Assembly: GCA_024699855.1 (NCBI GenBank)
Contig: JAMPIQ010000001.1
Span: forward strand, 5,704,001-5,768,000
Direction of reading: 5' to 3'
Source of the DNA: Aphelenchoides besseyi
Taxonomy: Eukaryota > Nematoda > Chromadorea > Rhabditida > Aphelenchoididae
Length of the DNA: 64,000 nt
The notes under the pieces: generated by a model
What the model was told of the DNA's origin: nothing
The model's database searches: none
The model's input: the letters and a program-made list of their open reading frames with translations, nothing else
Translations under genes and position numbers: made by a program
Shown: in pieces, positions 35,542-47,570 of the stretch
Layout: each line of letters opens with the position of its first letter
Numbering within the stretch: position 1 is the first letter of the stretch

Positions 35542-36309
35542 TCACGTCGAATCGAATGAACACCTGAAGATTGTTGAAAAGATTGAATTCATGGACTCAA
35601 TTTTTCCTTGTTCGAAACGTTCGATTTCATCGGCGGTTTGAGTTTCGATTTGCAGATTCGAGATTGCCGAGTTGCTCGACGATGATCATGACGCCATGAC
35701 AAATCTGGCGGTCAAATTTCTCTGCAACAAATTTTGAACAACCTCCGAACGAACTTACTGTACGTGTGCGTGTTCGTTCTTTTGCTTCAGAACCATCGTT
35801 ACTCCCAACGACGAACGTCCGACCCACGTGATTGGACCGTGCATTTCGATATCTTCCGTCGGGTGAATGTTCGTGTTTTGAATGTCTGGGAATTGAAATC
35901 ATCGAGTGCTCGAAGCCAACTCACCAATTCGATCGACAGCCGCCGTGACAATCAGCGTTTGCGGATGAATGGGTTGTCGCATTTGGTTGTGTTTGTAGGC
36001 GGTGCAGACTGAAAAATGACCGTTGACTTGCTATTGAAGACTAATTCGTGTTTACCTGCCAGAAGTGTCCAAATTTTCGAGAATTTTTTCGAAACGCGTC
36101 GTTTCACGATGATTCAGATACTCGTCACCAACCTCCGGTTGTGATCCTAAAGGGATTACACACGTGGTTAGCGATGCAGAAACTGCGGTTGATCCAACGG
36201 TCGAAGTTTGCACGACGTTTTTGCGTTCGCATCGCAGAAACCTGCGCTTGCAACGTTTCACGCACGTTGGTCATCGTACGATCGAACGGAGAAACGTTCG
36301 TCTGAACAT
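35542..36309 (-). pseudogene. degenerate acyl-CoA thioesterase (ACOT9/10-like)
   Basis: Relic of a mitochondrial hot-dog acyl-CoA thioesterase. A presequence-like start (MFRRTFLRSIV) at 36309 leads to TTCVIPLGSQPEVGDEYLN and RFEKILENLD. Further on come YKHNQMRQPIHPQTLIVTAA, VDRI, MHGPITWVGRSSLGVTMVL and LTARFVMAS, then an acidic EIERFEQGK segment. These match the first hot-dog domain of ACOT9 in order. Two lesions are visible. The exon ending LENLDTSG joins the next exon (YKHNQ) out of frame. A TGA follows FVMAS, where the family continues. The second hot-dog domain is missing altogether, and the usual RFG is RFE. An unusual splice pattern could rescue the frame but not the TGA. It follows GPCPD1 within 140 bp. 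Confidence 0.6.
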
Positions 36310-36446
36310 TCTGGAACCAACTTCGCGCCAATGCGATAGTCTTTAGCAGAGGAAGTGGTGTTCGTTGAGAAGGTAAAAAAGACTGTTCACTCGAAATTGA
36401 ACCAAAATTGAAAATTGACGGATATACACGTTTATTTTCACACAAG

Positions 36447-39400
36447 TTATTCTCTCAATGAATTGGACGACGATGATGAGTCGGGACTTTTGGGTCTCAA
36501 AGCGGCTGCTGAGTTCGAGGTGTTCAGGACGGGAGTTGCAGGCGGTAATTTTAGCTGATGATCAGCCAAAAGAAGGGCGTTGGTTGTGGGAATTGCGGTG
36601 CAGTCGTCGAGAGATGAACGACGAGATGGTGACGGCGAATTGCCTCGTTGAAAAAGCATCGAGCGAAGTTCACGTTCCAAAACGAAACAATTCTGTCGCT
36701 TCTCAATCTCTCCAATTCTAAAGTCCAGATTTAGAGTCTTCAGCTATTCAATGATCTCAAACTTGTCGTAGATGATACCATCTACGTTCAACGAGTTACG
36801 GAAATAGTCAATATTCTTCGAAGAGTCCAAATCATCACCTGAACATTTCGATTTCACCGATAGTTCCGAAATCACTTACCCCAAACGAAAGAAATTAGAT
36901 TAAAGTGATTGGCCCGTTTGACCGGACGTTTATCTCGAAGCAACTCTTCAGAGTGAAAGTTCACACCCAACAGTTGAGTGGCAGCAGCGAAGTTGACTGC
37001 AGTCAACGACGTCGACGACCGCTTGTCGAGAAAAGGAACGTAACGAGTAGTGGCACCAACACACAAAAACAGAACGGGATACAGGTTTTGTTTCCTTGCG
37101 ATTCTAAACCCACATACCAGGGAATAACAAATGTGACTTACAGATAACAAATGTCGGGCTCGAATGACGAAAATAAGATCCGTCGACTACCTGCATGTTC
37201 TATCACAGCTTCCAAAATCGTATCGATGTACTCGTTACGCTCGAAAAACCTGCAGAGCAATTTAGATTAACGATACGAGTACTCACTTTGATCCTTGAAG
37301 TTCGTCTACACCATCCTGCATTGTCATTGGAAATTTGATTTCGATGTTAAAACCTAAAAAGGAATGCAAGAATTAAAAAAGACAACTTACCTGCGTCTTT
37401 GTTCACGTGTTTGAGTGCATCGATAAGAGTCGGAAAGGGCCTTAGTTCAGGCGATTCGTCCGCCGTATTGCTCAACTTGACTTTATCTTCATTCTCCATG
37501 GCTTTGTAGTGCTCAACATGCAGCAATTGCAATTGCTCCAACTTCAGATCTTTAACGGCAATTTCGTGATGATCGGCATTCGGCTTTGATTTCCTTTGGG
37601 GTCCCGACGATCCATCCGTTGGTGTGGATAAGTGCGTGCGTTTGGCAACGGAGACCAAAACATGAAAGTCGTGGAAAATCACGGCAATCTGAAAAAAGGA
37701 TGTCAAGAGACTTCTGATGATGAGTTTTTCAGACCTTGTCTTTTGTTAATTGAACATCAAATTCAACAAAATCAGCGCCCTTCTTAATGGCATGATTCAA
37801 CGAGTGAATCGTATTCTCGCGTACCGAAGAGAATCTAAACAAGTAGAAACAAAAGAGAAAGTAAGAACTCACTTCGTATACGAGTTGCCAAAACCTCGAT
37901 GCCCGACTTCGACAGTTCGACGCTTCTTCCAATGTTGACAATATGAGACCTCCATGGAGAGAGCGGGATGTGGATCTCGAGCCATTGCACGAACAAAAAG
38001 ATAGTCGATGGTTAGTTGGCCGATTGGCAGTTGGGATTTCGCCAAAATCGGAACAATTAACTGACCATACGAGTCGAGCATTGCTGTTGGCATGCAATCT
38101 AAAAGTTGACATTAAAACTGGGCCGTGGAAGCTCAAATCACAAGCCAAGGCCACACGTTCCAACTCCAAATGAGCAACGCTGGGCGGCAACAAACTGACG
38201 GATGGCGGCGGTGTAATTGAAGGAGTGGACATTGATGTCGTCGTCTGAACGGGCGAATCGATGAGGATTGTGGGTGCCAATCGAATTTCTCGCAGCGATT
38301 CTGAAGACGACGATTTGTCGTTGGGACGTCGCTTTTCGGTGAAGAATTCGACTCGAAAGGCCAAGAACTCGACGGCAATCGACTGCGTTCGAAAAATGAA
38401 ATAATCGTCGCCGTTTCGGAACAACTCGCCGTGCGCATCTTGAACGTGAAAGTTCGGGTTTTCATGCGTAAGAATCTGGAAAGGAACTTGAAGACCAGAA
38501 ATTGCGTAAACTCACTGCTAAATCCGTGGACGTGAATGACGGTAAGGACGGCAATGGCGAGTGGGTGTCGTCCTCCTCAATACCATCTTCTGTGCCGACC
38601 TGTAAATTGGCGTTTAATCGAAAAACGCACAGAAATGTTTTTGCGTGCAAGAAAAGCGTAGCGGAAGTATCTTTTTGCGTGCGTACGAAATCACTCAAAA
38701 TTCAAGTTTTCTAAACGTTCACGACACAACAACTATCATACGGAAGTGATGTACAGGGATGATAGCCGCCATAATTGGCGACTTTTTTGAGCACCACTGT
38801 TCTCATAGGGTGTGAACTCCTGGAGTAGGTCGGGTTTTTTGTTGGGTCGCAACTCACTTCTTTGTATCGCAAATCAAAGGCCGTGACTTTGATGTAATAC
38901 GATCGTTTGGCGTGTCGTGGCTTAAAAAACTTCAGAGCGGGACCGTAGAGTCGTAACAAGATTTCGGACTGATTCTTATGCGTCAACCAGCCGTCAGATA
39001 TCATCTCTTTCCCGCCTGAAAAAGCAATTAAAGACTTCAAATCATGACTTACCGAAGACCCCAAACTCGTCTACGTGTTTTGCTCTACATTCTCCATTGA
39101 CATTTTCGACTGACGGCAACAGTGTGCGAGAGGAACGTTGCGATTCCCAACGTCGAATGAGTCGTTGCTTCGACGCTTCCGAACTGGACTGTAAATAACA
39201 GCCGATGAAGTAGCGAAACTTTAACATGTCCCGAGTTTCTATATCGCGCAGTTCGATTTTCGTTCTCCATAGAGATCTGAAAGATGATAACCAGAAGATC
39301 TGTGGTAGGCAACTTACTCGTTCTGTTTGTCCTGAGCTAATTCAATCGCTTTTGCCGGTTCCCAGTTACCGAGCTTCTCGTTGCTGCCGGTCAAGAACAA

Positions 39401-39587
39401 AAACTCGGTGGGTCGAATTGAACGACTGAATGGATCGAGGTTATGGAGATCAATCGATTGCTTACCAATGAACCACGAAATGAACGAGAATTGGACCAGT
39501 TGATGGTGGCGGCGTGGGTTCGGATTGCTGAGCGACTTCATAGCCGGGGGCCGGTTGCGCCGAAACGGTGGAACCGGAGCTCTTCAT
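36447..39587 (-). CDS. glycerophosphocholine phosphodiesterase GPCPD1-like (CBM20 plus GDPD)
   Basis: Cytosolic hydrolase that splits glycerophosphocholine to glycerol-3-phosphate and choline. The start at 39587 ([18 protein letters not shown]) lies in the exon before the starch-binding CBM20 domain ([30 protein letters not shown]). A long middle region contains the C2-like linker of the family (FNDG-type substitutions not resolved). The catalytic GDPD domain has [35 protein letters not shown] and IFHDF, which give the catalytic His pair and metal-binding Glu/Asp. It ends [17 protein letters not shown], followed by a serine-rich tail ([14 protein letters not shown]). The minus-strand AATAAA is just beyond the stop. 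About a dozen exons. All active-site motifs are intact; choline-lipid turnover fits the lipid cluster next door. Confidence 0.9.
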
Positions 39588-40729
39588 CGTCGGTTCATGT
39601 AAGTCGGGAGGTAGTTTGAGAATCTGAAAGAAAGAAAATCCACGGTCACTTTTCCCACATCAAACATACACGACCACCCATTTTTGTACGAAAAAGAAAT
39701 GAGCGAAACCTCAAAAACATTTTTGTGGGAATGAAAAAGAAATCCGAGAAATTGGGAATTTGCATCTTCTGAACGTGAATGCAAATTCACGAACAAAGAG
39801 AATCAACGCGATTGGACGGAAAAGGACGTGGAAATAAACAAAAAGCGGACGCACACGCAAATGGAAACAAAAAACCGATAAAAATGCCAACGAAGAAGAT
39901 CGTCGGCGCAAAAAAGATTTCCGTGTCGATGAGAACAAAAAGGAGCACGACGGCAATCAGAGAGATGAGTCGAGATAGAGACGTTTTTTCGCCGCAACCC
40001 AATGGGAATCATTGACGGCTCGTGGGAAATCGGAAACACGTTCTTTACTCACTTGAGTACTTGGAAGTCATGCAATCACATCAAGTGTTTAGCGCAACTT
40101 CCGACTGAAACACGTGGTTTGCGCAACAACAAAGAACGTCTCTATGGCAATCACAGACCATCTTTCTGTATTTCGACGTCTATCGACTTGTTTACAGCGT
40201 GGAAAATGAACTTCGAGAGAGAGGAATCGGACGTTCTCTGGTCATTCGGAAAAGTAGCTTAAAGAGCGGGTAATCGCGTTAACAAGTTTTTGCGTGATTC
40301 GATAGAGTGCGTGACCTTAAATTGATGATTGAACATCGGCGTCTTCACACGCGAGTTCATTAATCGAACGAATGCGCAGTTCCCGAGAAGTCGAAAGTCC
40401 AAAGTCGAAAAGATTTTTGTTTGCTTTTGGAAACAATACAAAAAACGTACTTGAAAGTCTTTTTGTCCACGATGAGCAATGGTGGACGTCTGCGTTCTCA
40501 CGGCGCAAACGTAATTCAATAGAGAGCGAGTTTTGGAATCCAATTTTTTTGACGAGTTCACTGAACAAAAATCAACGGCCCGCCATTGAACTTCAATTAC
40601 GAAGACTATCGAAAGTTCAAGTGGTCATTTTGGGAAGCCAATCAATCGGAAGCTTTAAATCAAATGTTCGTTTATTGCAAAGATCAGGAAGTTCATTTCT
40701 GAGAAGTTTGAGTTGCCTCGGTTGTTGCA
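39588..40729. other. intergenic, GPCPD1 upstream region
   Basis: Upstream of GPCPD1 and downstream of the minus-strand unknown gene. Open frames up to 128 codons exist on plus (40372-40758) and minus (40259-40568) but overlap antisense and show no domains. The plus frame runs into the 3' end of the neighbouring gene. I find nothing I can support as a gene. Confidence 0.4.
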
Positions 40730-41351
40730 TCAGTGATCAAAGAGCATCCCTCTTTTGAACAAATCGTGTTTCCGCTGCTGATTTTGGCCGGACTCTTTTG
40801 CTACAAGAGACTGTTGAAATGAAAAGACAACTTACCGTCGACTGTGTTATCTCCTTGAACTCTTCAATTGCGGTCTTCAGATACTCGGTCGGAATCTGCG
40901 TTTTGTCCGTTTGAATCGTACGATCGTCCATTGTTACGGTTGTTGTTTTTCGGGTCTTATCCAGTGGAAGCTTTTGTTTTGGGAGTTTTGACTGGAAAGA
41001 CGTCGACGAGTTTAGGTCGTGAAAACGTACCGGCGATTTTTGGACGCAACAAACCGGACGTTTTTTGAGCGATTTTGGCGAAAAATTGTTGGATTCTGGC
41101 AATGCGCGGATTGATACACGCTGCGACGTCTCGACTTTCGGCGCTAAAGCGGACGATCTCGACGCAAAGGACGCAAAAAACTCACGTTTCCGAACGACCG
41201 GCGTCGTGCTGATCGCTTCTGCTTCTTTTCGTGACGAGAAACGAGCGTGAGAAGAAGCGTACGAGTGATCGGTTTTGGATTTGCGTTTCGTTTTTTGGCA
41301 CGCAAAAGTGAAATGGAGAAGAAGAGCCGTGTAGACCAAAAAAACGAACAT
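40730..41351 (-). CDS. unknown basic protein, possible signal anchor
   Basis: Not recognised. A long first exon (start at 41351) encodes a hydrophobic N-terminus (MFVFLVYTALLLHFTFACQ). A Lys/Arg/Ser-rich region follows, then MDDRTIQTDKTQIPTEYLK and the helix AIEEFKEITQSTVD. One intron (GTAAGT...CTCTTGTAG) joins to AKESGQNQQRKHDLFKRGML and the stop at 40730. A TCTTTCCAG about 60 bp before MDDRTIQ could be a trans-splice acceptor. In that case the real product would be a 57-residue soluble peptide starting there. The basic segment's low complexity is a warning that the long N-terminal part may be non-coding. Confidence 0.4.
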
Positions 41352-42193
41352 TCCGAGCGCAATGTTTCGAAAAGGCGGAATGAGTTCAAAGACGAGAATA
41401 AGAAGAACGGCGTCTCCGAGGATGCAAATTTTAGTTTTGGAATCTCAAGTTTTTGTTTCGACACGTCAACTGATTGGAGTAATCGTACAGTTCAAATATT
41501 AGATTACAGTCGTTCCGTAAGTGTATAGTAAACTTTGTGTCGCGGTTGAAATTCATTGGCTCGAGAGTCCGAAGTCAACTTCACACGTTTCAATGGCTCG
41601 CTAATTAACATCATTGGTTCTATTGATTTGTGAACTGTCAAATAGAAAGAGGACCGTAGGTTCAAGAAGGAAGTGACTGAACAAACTGTTTGCAGATAGA
41701 AAGAGGTGTCAGAAGGACGGATCCTGGAACTTGAACCTTGGATTTGTCTTCCAATCTGTTCAGTTTCCATACGAATTGGCGACTTAGTTTCTGAATCTGT
41801 GCAAGTTGAATTTGAGTCACAATCCGGGTATTAGACTGAACGAAATCAATAACCTTATAAAAACATTTTTACGTCTTGAAGACCTGACAATGAACGATCT
41901 TTATTTGTTCAAAATAAATCAATCCTTCATCAGATGAGGCGGCGTTAAAGTTCACGGATACGTTCGTTCAGAAATGTGCGTAGTTTGTCGCTTGTCAATT
42001 TTCGAGCGAAGTCTGTTGAAACGGTTGTAAGAGCTCGATTTGCGTGGAACGAAAATTCAAACTTTAAATTCTTTTACTTCTGTTCCCAACAACAAGCTGC
42101 AAAAACTCGTGATGTAAAACTCTGCTCTTAAGGAATGCGATCATTCTGCTTTTTGTGATTCTCCGGAATTGAAAGTCAAATAAGAGATGAGAC
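41352..42193. other. intergenic
   Basis: No gene supported. Overlapping basic open frames at 41144-41528 on both strands are shadows or low complexity. A run of AT-rich sequence starts here and continues to the end of the window. Confidence 0.4.
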
Positions 42194-43146
42194 GAAAATT
42201 ATCGGATGTTTAGGAATTGGACTACAAAGGCTTGAAAAGGTTGAGACACATAAGTGAATTTAAAGCTGTCAATATGTTTTTAACAGATTGGAAGCTTCAG
42301 AATTGCAATTTGTCAATCTCTACCGCGAACATAGATAATTACCGTTCTTTTCGTGTCAAATTGGATGACGACCAATTGAACAGCGCTCACCGAATGGTAT
42401 GAACATTGTCGCTTTCAATCGACGATGTATCAGATGCATAGTAAACACAACCAGTTTGCTTTCAAAAACTTTGTTTTAGTTGTGCTTCTCTGATTGAAAT
42501 GCGTGCCAAGGACCTTAGACAAGCAACGCAAAGGCTTTCATCCAATGAACATCGATATGGACCTTATTATAGAGCCCGGAAGCCGAAATATTTACTGTGG
42601 AATTGAAAGTAAGTTTATTAATCATTCAACTTATTATTGGTGCTCTTATAGACCATTGTCTTCTGATTACGATGACCGGTCGTTTTGAGAAGTGGACAGT
42701 GAGAACTTGGAAAAGTGGTAGAAATAGAAACGTAACTTCGTTCATTCGATTTCGTATTCGGCACCCACTTATGTTCTTCATTGTCGGAGCGGCTTCATTG
42801 GCAGTTATGTTGTGTTTTTCAGTGCGGATGTCAACCCTTCTGTTGTGCACTCTCGCGTTTTTTTGAACGACTGAAGGCGGTGTTTATTCTCAACATCTCC
42901 AATCAAAATTCTTCCAATCGCCAAGACAATTAAGAGCCGTTGCTTGACGTTCCGCGCACATTATTGAATCATAGCAGGCAGTTGAAAAGTTTGCTGGTAA
43001 CTCGTGGAGTCAAGCAATGGAACTTCGATTCACCGTCTTTGCGTCAACACATCAATGATATTTCGAGCGAAGAAGGTAACTATTCAATTGTAAGTATGGT
43101 CACGACATCGAGGACGCCAATCGAAGAAATGGAAAGGTTTCGTTAA
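42194..43146 (+). other. possible broken or unannotatable gene
   Basis: Several exon-like blocks occur in one direction with good splice signals. One runs from the TTTAG at about 42210 to ATG|GTATGA near 42398 (SEFKAVNMFLTDWKLQN). Another starts at TTGTTTTAG near 42479 and ends at GAAA|GTAAGT near 42610; its downstream intron (43 bp, ending CTCTTATAG) is a textbook one. A later block encodes a membrane-like stretch (HPLMFFIVGAASLAVMLCFS). However, I could not join them in one frame: in the frame that reads best (EMRAKDLRQATQRLSSNEHR) a TGA precedes the donor. Either a pseudogene or a gene whose exon borders I have missed. Confidence 0.3.
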
Positions 43147-44027
43147 ACCCTCGATAAGCAATCTTACGAAAAGAAGCAAACATTTGAGTATGTGCATTTG
43201 TATTCCGATCTTCATTCCAACTCTGCGCATTTAATTGTCGATGAACTAATCATTTAAACAGGATCTTTCGTTAATCTCAACGTTCAATTGCATAATTGAC
43301 GACATTTCCGAGACTATACGCTAGAAATGAACGGAATGTTGAACGCGCTGTTAGCGATCGCACATTCCCACATTTTGCATTTTCGCGTTGTGGTAGTTCC
43401 GTTGACTTCAATGGTCGAGCCTCGCTTTCCGCTCATTTTTGACTGATCGCTGCGTGTGGTCCGAAAACTCGACATTGGCGAATTCTCGAGAACTCGCTTC
43501 TGTTTCAAAATGCTTGTTGTCTTGTATTCGACTTATTCTATCACACCCGGCGACCAATATTATTTGATTTACGAACCTACATTGTAGATGGAGTTTGGTA
43601 ATAGGACCTTCGAATTCTTTCCAATTTGAAGTTCAAAAGTGGAATTTAAAGGTTAAAATTTGGAAAAGTAGACTTGTGTGCAGAGTCGTTTGTATCTTTT
43701 CTCGACGAGAACAATGAACGTAGTTTGAAAGACCAAATTTATTTGTATTCCACCATGAATTGCACAAATAAGCACCCGCCGTCTAACGTACTAATTCAAC
43801 TGTCGAAAACAGGTGTACTTTAAGTCATTAGAACCTAGTCCATATACTTTTTATAGTCCGGTAAGTTGAAAACTCGTGAGTATAATCGGTCTTTTCGAAA
43901 CGTATGCTTGAGCACAAATTGTAACCCTCAATGGAGCGTAAATGTGACGAGATCTTTCGAATCATATGGTCGACTTCTTTTTATTGAAAAAACGTCCGCT
44001 TAGCGTTCTTTAAGTTCGTTTATTTCG
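43147..44027. other. intergenic
   Basis: AT-rich, no coding or RNA feature supported. It presumably includes the promoter of the nuclear receptor at 44028. Confidence 0.45.
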
Positions 44028-45588
44028 ATGCCTATAATCGAAAGCAAAGAGGTGGAATGGTCACTAGTTGGCGAGTTCTTCTCTTGGCATAACAAAGAAG
44101 GTGATGGCTGGACTTTGGAAACAAAACGAAATGAAGGCCTGCGGACGTCTTCACAATTTCCAACTTCGTCGTTCGAAAGTACAGCTCTATCGAAGTTGGC
44201 GCTCAAACCTCATTTCGTAACCAAAGGTACACCGACAAACTGCGCAATTTGCAATCAGTCAGCTCATTGTTGCCACTACTCAATTCCTGCATGTACGGGT
44301 AAAACATAACCTTTGTTATCTTAATTGCTTTTAAGCTTGTAAAAGCTTTTTCAGACGATCGGTTGTCAAGAATATAAAATACACTTGTGTTAGGAACAAT
44401 CAATGCGACATTAAACGCGGCGACAAATGTAAAAAGTGCCGTTTTGTTGCATGTTTACGAGAAGGAATGGACGCTCGTGCGATTCAGCTGTCCAACGAGT
44501 CGAATCTTAATACAATGATTGTTGACGTTGATCGACAGAAACGAGAGTTAGATGAGCAGGACGATGAAATCATCGCAGTAGTGCCGAAAAAGGTTGGAGA
44601 GCAAAGGGTTATAAAGCTGGAAGGATTTAGATTGTTCCACTTTTTGATCAAACTAACGATTCAGGACTGGTTGACGCTTTATCGTATATGGATATGAAGT
44701 TGCAACGATTACGTGAATCAGCTTTTACTGGCGAAGAGTTTTACGAACTGGATATTCGAGAGGTTTTGCGTTCGCGATCGGAACTTGGTCGCCTTGACAA
44801 ATACGAAGTTTGTGCACCAAAAAAGATACGAAAAGTAATTGGTTGATTTCAGAAAATGGGCTCAAGATCACCAAATTTTGACATAAGCAACTGGCCGATT
44901 TTGGATTTGCTACTAAACGTTGAGCATTTGAAAGTCATGCCTATCTTTTATGACCTGACAATCGAAGACAAAGAAGCGCTGGTTATGCACGTTGCGTTGG
45001 TTAACTGCACCCTAATGAGATCGTTCTACAGTCATCAACGTCATTCAACTACGATGATTTTACCGGATGGTGTGGTACCATTGATTCATCGGAACCGCTC
45101 AATAATAGTAGAGACATATCCAGAGTAGGCATCAAATAAATGTCATCAAAGATTTTTGTTTTTAGACCACATCATTTGGAATTGGATTCGTTTTGTCGCA
45201 CGATTGAAGTGATCTCTCGGGTTGATCCTGAGAGAGAAGAATATCTTCTATTGAAAGCAATAATCTTTTGTCATTCTGGTTTGTTTTCGAACACAATCAT
45301 ATAACACTCTTTACAGAGACACCTGGTCTCTCTGCTTGTGCTCAGAAGCAGCTGGAAAAATATCGTGATGTCTATTCTACGGCACTACTTCGACGAATGC
45401 AAGCACGTAGAGGAAGCGTAGAAGGCGCTCGAAAATATGCGGAACTGGTTGGATTGATCGAAACGTATTTTCATTTTGCTCAACGAAAACGCGAGTTTCA
45501 TGTCTTACTCAAAGGGCTTGGAATAAAGATGGGAAATGATCCGAGATTGCTGGACTGGTTTATATTCAATTCCTCTCGTTTTGATTGA
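44028..45588 (+). CDS. nuclear hormone receptor with complete DNA-binding domain
   Basis: Nematode nuclear receptor. Zinc finger 1 is NCAICNQSAHCCHYSIPACT followed, after a 39-bp intron, by ACKAFFRRSVVKN (P-box ACKAFFRR, typical of nematode-specific receptors). Finger 2 reads YTCVRNNQCDI to KCKKCRFVACLREGM. A hinge (LDEQDDEIIAVVPKK) splices by a 38-bp intron to IVPLFDQTNDSGLVDAL. The ligand-binding domain follows (NWPILDLLLNVEHLKVMPIF, LIHRNRSIIVETYP, SACAQKQLEKYRDVYSTAL). It ends WFIFNSSRFD with AATAAA 13 bp later. The first in-frame ATG (44028) adds about 66 residues before the first finger, more than usual. The true start may be nearer the finger or in an unseen exon. Six exons. Target genes unknown. 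Confidence 0.9.
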
Positions 45589-45661
45589 CATTTTTATGGA
45601 AATAAAACTTAATCTATTTTAACAAAATCTCAAATAGTATCATTTGAATCACGGATACAAG

Positions 45662-46274
45662 TCAAATCTTGAGTTTGGCCAAAGAGCTTTTGATGACTCT
45701 CCATTGGTTGGCGGTAACAGTTTTCTTCCATGCTGCAATCCCATCCTCTATTTTCTCGGCGATTTTTTGTCGACGATTCTCCAGACGACATTAATCGCGT
45801 CGACTTTAGTTTTTCCAGCTTTAACTTGGTTGCTGGTTATCTTCTTGGACTAAACAAGCAATTTGATCAATAACATGAAACGGAACTCTCTGTTCTGAGA
45901 TTCTTGTCGAATGCACATCTAACCAATCTACGAAAATCGTTGACCACTTTTGCGTACCCACGCCCAAGTCCATTCTTGAGTTTCTTGTTCATCGATTTAA
46001 ATGACGATTTCTGTCCATCACTCATAAGTTCACCGAGTTTCTTCTCGGCATCTGAAATCATTAAGCTCCGAGACAAAAGGAACAAACCTCTGGTTATGTT
46101 GGCATTGGGTTTCTAGATGTATAAATCGTTTCCGATCTTATCGAGCACCTTCACTAGCTGTGCTTTCGTAAAGAACGTCGTGAGTTTATTGTTTAGAATC
46201 TAAGCAGTGTCTTGAATTGGTAAGCAAGAAACTCCAAGAACCAGTAGAAGTACGAAGATAATTCGATGATACAT
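45662..46274 (-). pseudogene. small secreted helical protein, probably broken (SXP/RAL-2-like)
   Basis: A signal peptide (MYHRIIFVLLLVLGVSCLPI) at 46274 precedes amphipathic helices: ILNNKLTTFFTKAQLVKVLD, AEKKLGELMSDGQKS, MNKKLKNGLGRGYAKVVNDF, RRLSKKITSNQVKAGKTKV and finally AEKIEDGIAAWKKTVTANQW. The pattern and the LTxNQxxAG-like segment recall the nematode SXP/RAL-2 (DUF148) secreted antigens, but this is weak. Two in-frame TAG codons follow DTA and NDLYI, and the last helix is in another frame. Each TAG could also be the end of an intron (GTTTCT...GCTTAG; GTGAAG...ATCTAG), so a functional spliced gene is not excluded. No charge or codon oddity otherwise. Confidence 0.4.
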
Positions 46275-47384
46275 TGGAGCAGATGTTACGATGTTTGTTC
46301 GAAGTCTCTCATTTCATAGCAACAAAAGGCGCGTTCTGGATTAACTGACAATAAACTCACTTTCATGAAACTTCAACGTAATCAGATAGTTCACACATGT
46401 TTTGGAGTTTATGGCTTAGATTAATGAAAAAACTGTTCATAAGTTGAGTTCTTCAACTCATTTTTCATTGTCGCTATCAACAGCGTTTACCTTCCAACGA
46501 TCAAACTTGTGCATTCGCTTGCTTCTATGGCTTAGAACTAGAACGCAGTTAATATTCGGGTATTTAATGCCAAACGGCTTATCACTTATAATTTACATAA
46601 ACTCTTGACATGTCGAAAGCACGATTTGGGATTATTCGTCGACCTTCGACAACGAACATCGTTTTCGAGTTTAATGGCCACCGCTCTTTTGTCTTGGCCC
46701 GAACGTTTTGTTTGCATTGCATTTCGTTTATTCCTTCGATTGTCTTACGTAAGTGAGATTGAACAACTTTGTTTTTGAAGGGAACTTGCAGATGCTCAGT
46801 GTCTCGGAACAACTCTCGCATCCTTGAGTTTGCAATCGTCCTTGTTCTGTTGTTTTATGTTGAGCTTGATTGGGCAAATTATTTCGAACTTAACACAATT
46901 AAGCAAACACTCAACAAATGCATAACAGAAATGTCCAATTCTCATAGACCGTCCATTTTAACCAACATCCTAATTTGCAACATCAAAACTAGGTGCCAAT
47001 GTAAAGCAAAAACAACTCTCACTCACGAGTTTCAACAATGATGTTATGGGAAACCCGAAAACCAACTGCGTCATCAGTTCGAAGGCACTGCTGGAGTTCA
47101 TGGTGCTCCAAATAGATCTACGATTTTCTGCGTACTTATAACTTAATAACCAAGCTCGCCTTATCTATTCAAACAATTAATGTAACAGACGAGACAAGTT
47201 CTGCACAATTTGTCCTTAGCATTTGCTATTGTAGTTAACTATTGGGATTCAAAGATTAGTTGTTCTATAGACATTTAAATTGTCTATTAATTGAACTTAA
47301 TGAACCACTTTTCTTTCAAAAATAAAAGTTTATTGAACAAAATATGTACAACAGGATGAGATCATTGATTTGCAACCATCGACT
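46275..47384. other. intergenic
   Basis: AT-rich. A plus ATG at 46609 (MSKARFGIIRRPSTTNIVF) continues 47 codons to a good donor (TTAC|GTAAGT), and an acceptor TTTTTGAAG follows. The spliced frame stops after 13 more codons, so I do not call it a gene. Confidence 0.35.
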
Positions 47385-47570
47385 TTAATATCCATTGCCA
47401 GTGAACTCGCTGAACAGATAGGCACGAGTGTCGGTATTCGGTGCGTATCCTCGATAAGTGTTATACGCGGGTTGACGACCGAAATACATGGGCGAATTGT
47501 AAAATTGTCCGTTGACAGTAAGAACGAAAAGCGAAGCCAACAAGAGGAATCGAACGAAAAGTGCGAACAT
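47385..47570 (-). CDS. short secreted peptide precursor, NGY family member 1
   Basis: Single-exon frame of 61 residues. A clean signal peptide (MFALFVRFLLLASLFVLTVNG) is followed by the mature start QFYNSPMYFGRQPAYNTY. The tyrosine/glycine-rich middle leads to the C-terminus YLFSEFTGNGY and stop. A TATA-like TATTTATAC lies about 55 bp upstream of the ATG on the minus strand, and AATAAA is about 65 bp beyond the stop. A homologue with the same design and the same last residues lies at 50466-50630, and a more distant one at 49359-49541. The lack of cysteines and the aromatic content suggest a secreted structural or signalling peptide. Function unknown. Confidence 0.7.
   Translation of the reverse strand: MFALFVRFLLLASLFVLTVNGQFYNSPMYFGRQPAYNTYRGYAPNTDTRAYLFSEFTGNGY

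Noticed and set aside
40372..40758. 128-codon plus-strand frame
   Set aside because: Runs antisense into the 3' end of the minus-strand gene ending at 40730; no domains, no splice signals, no supported start.
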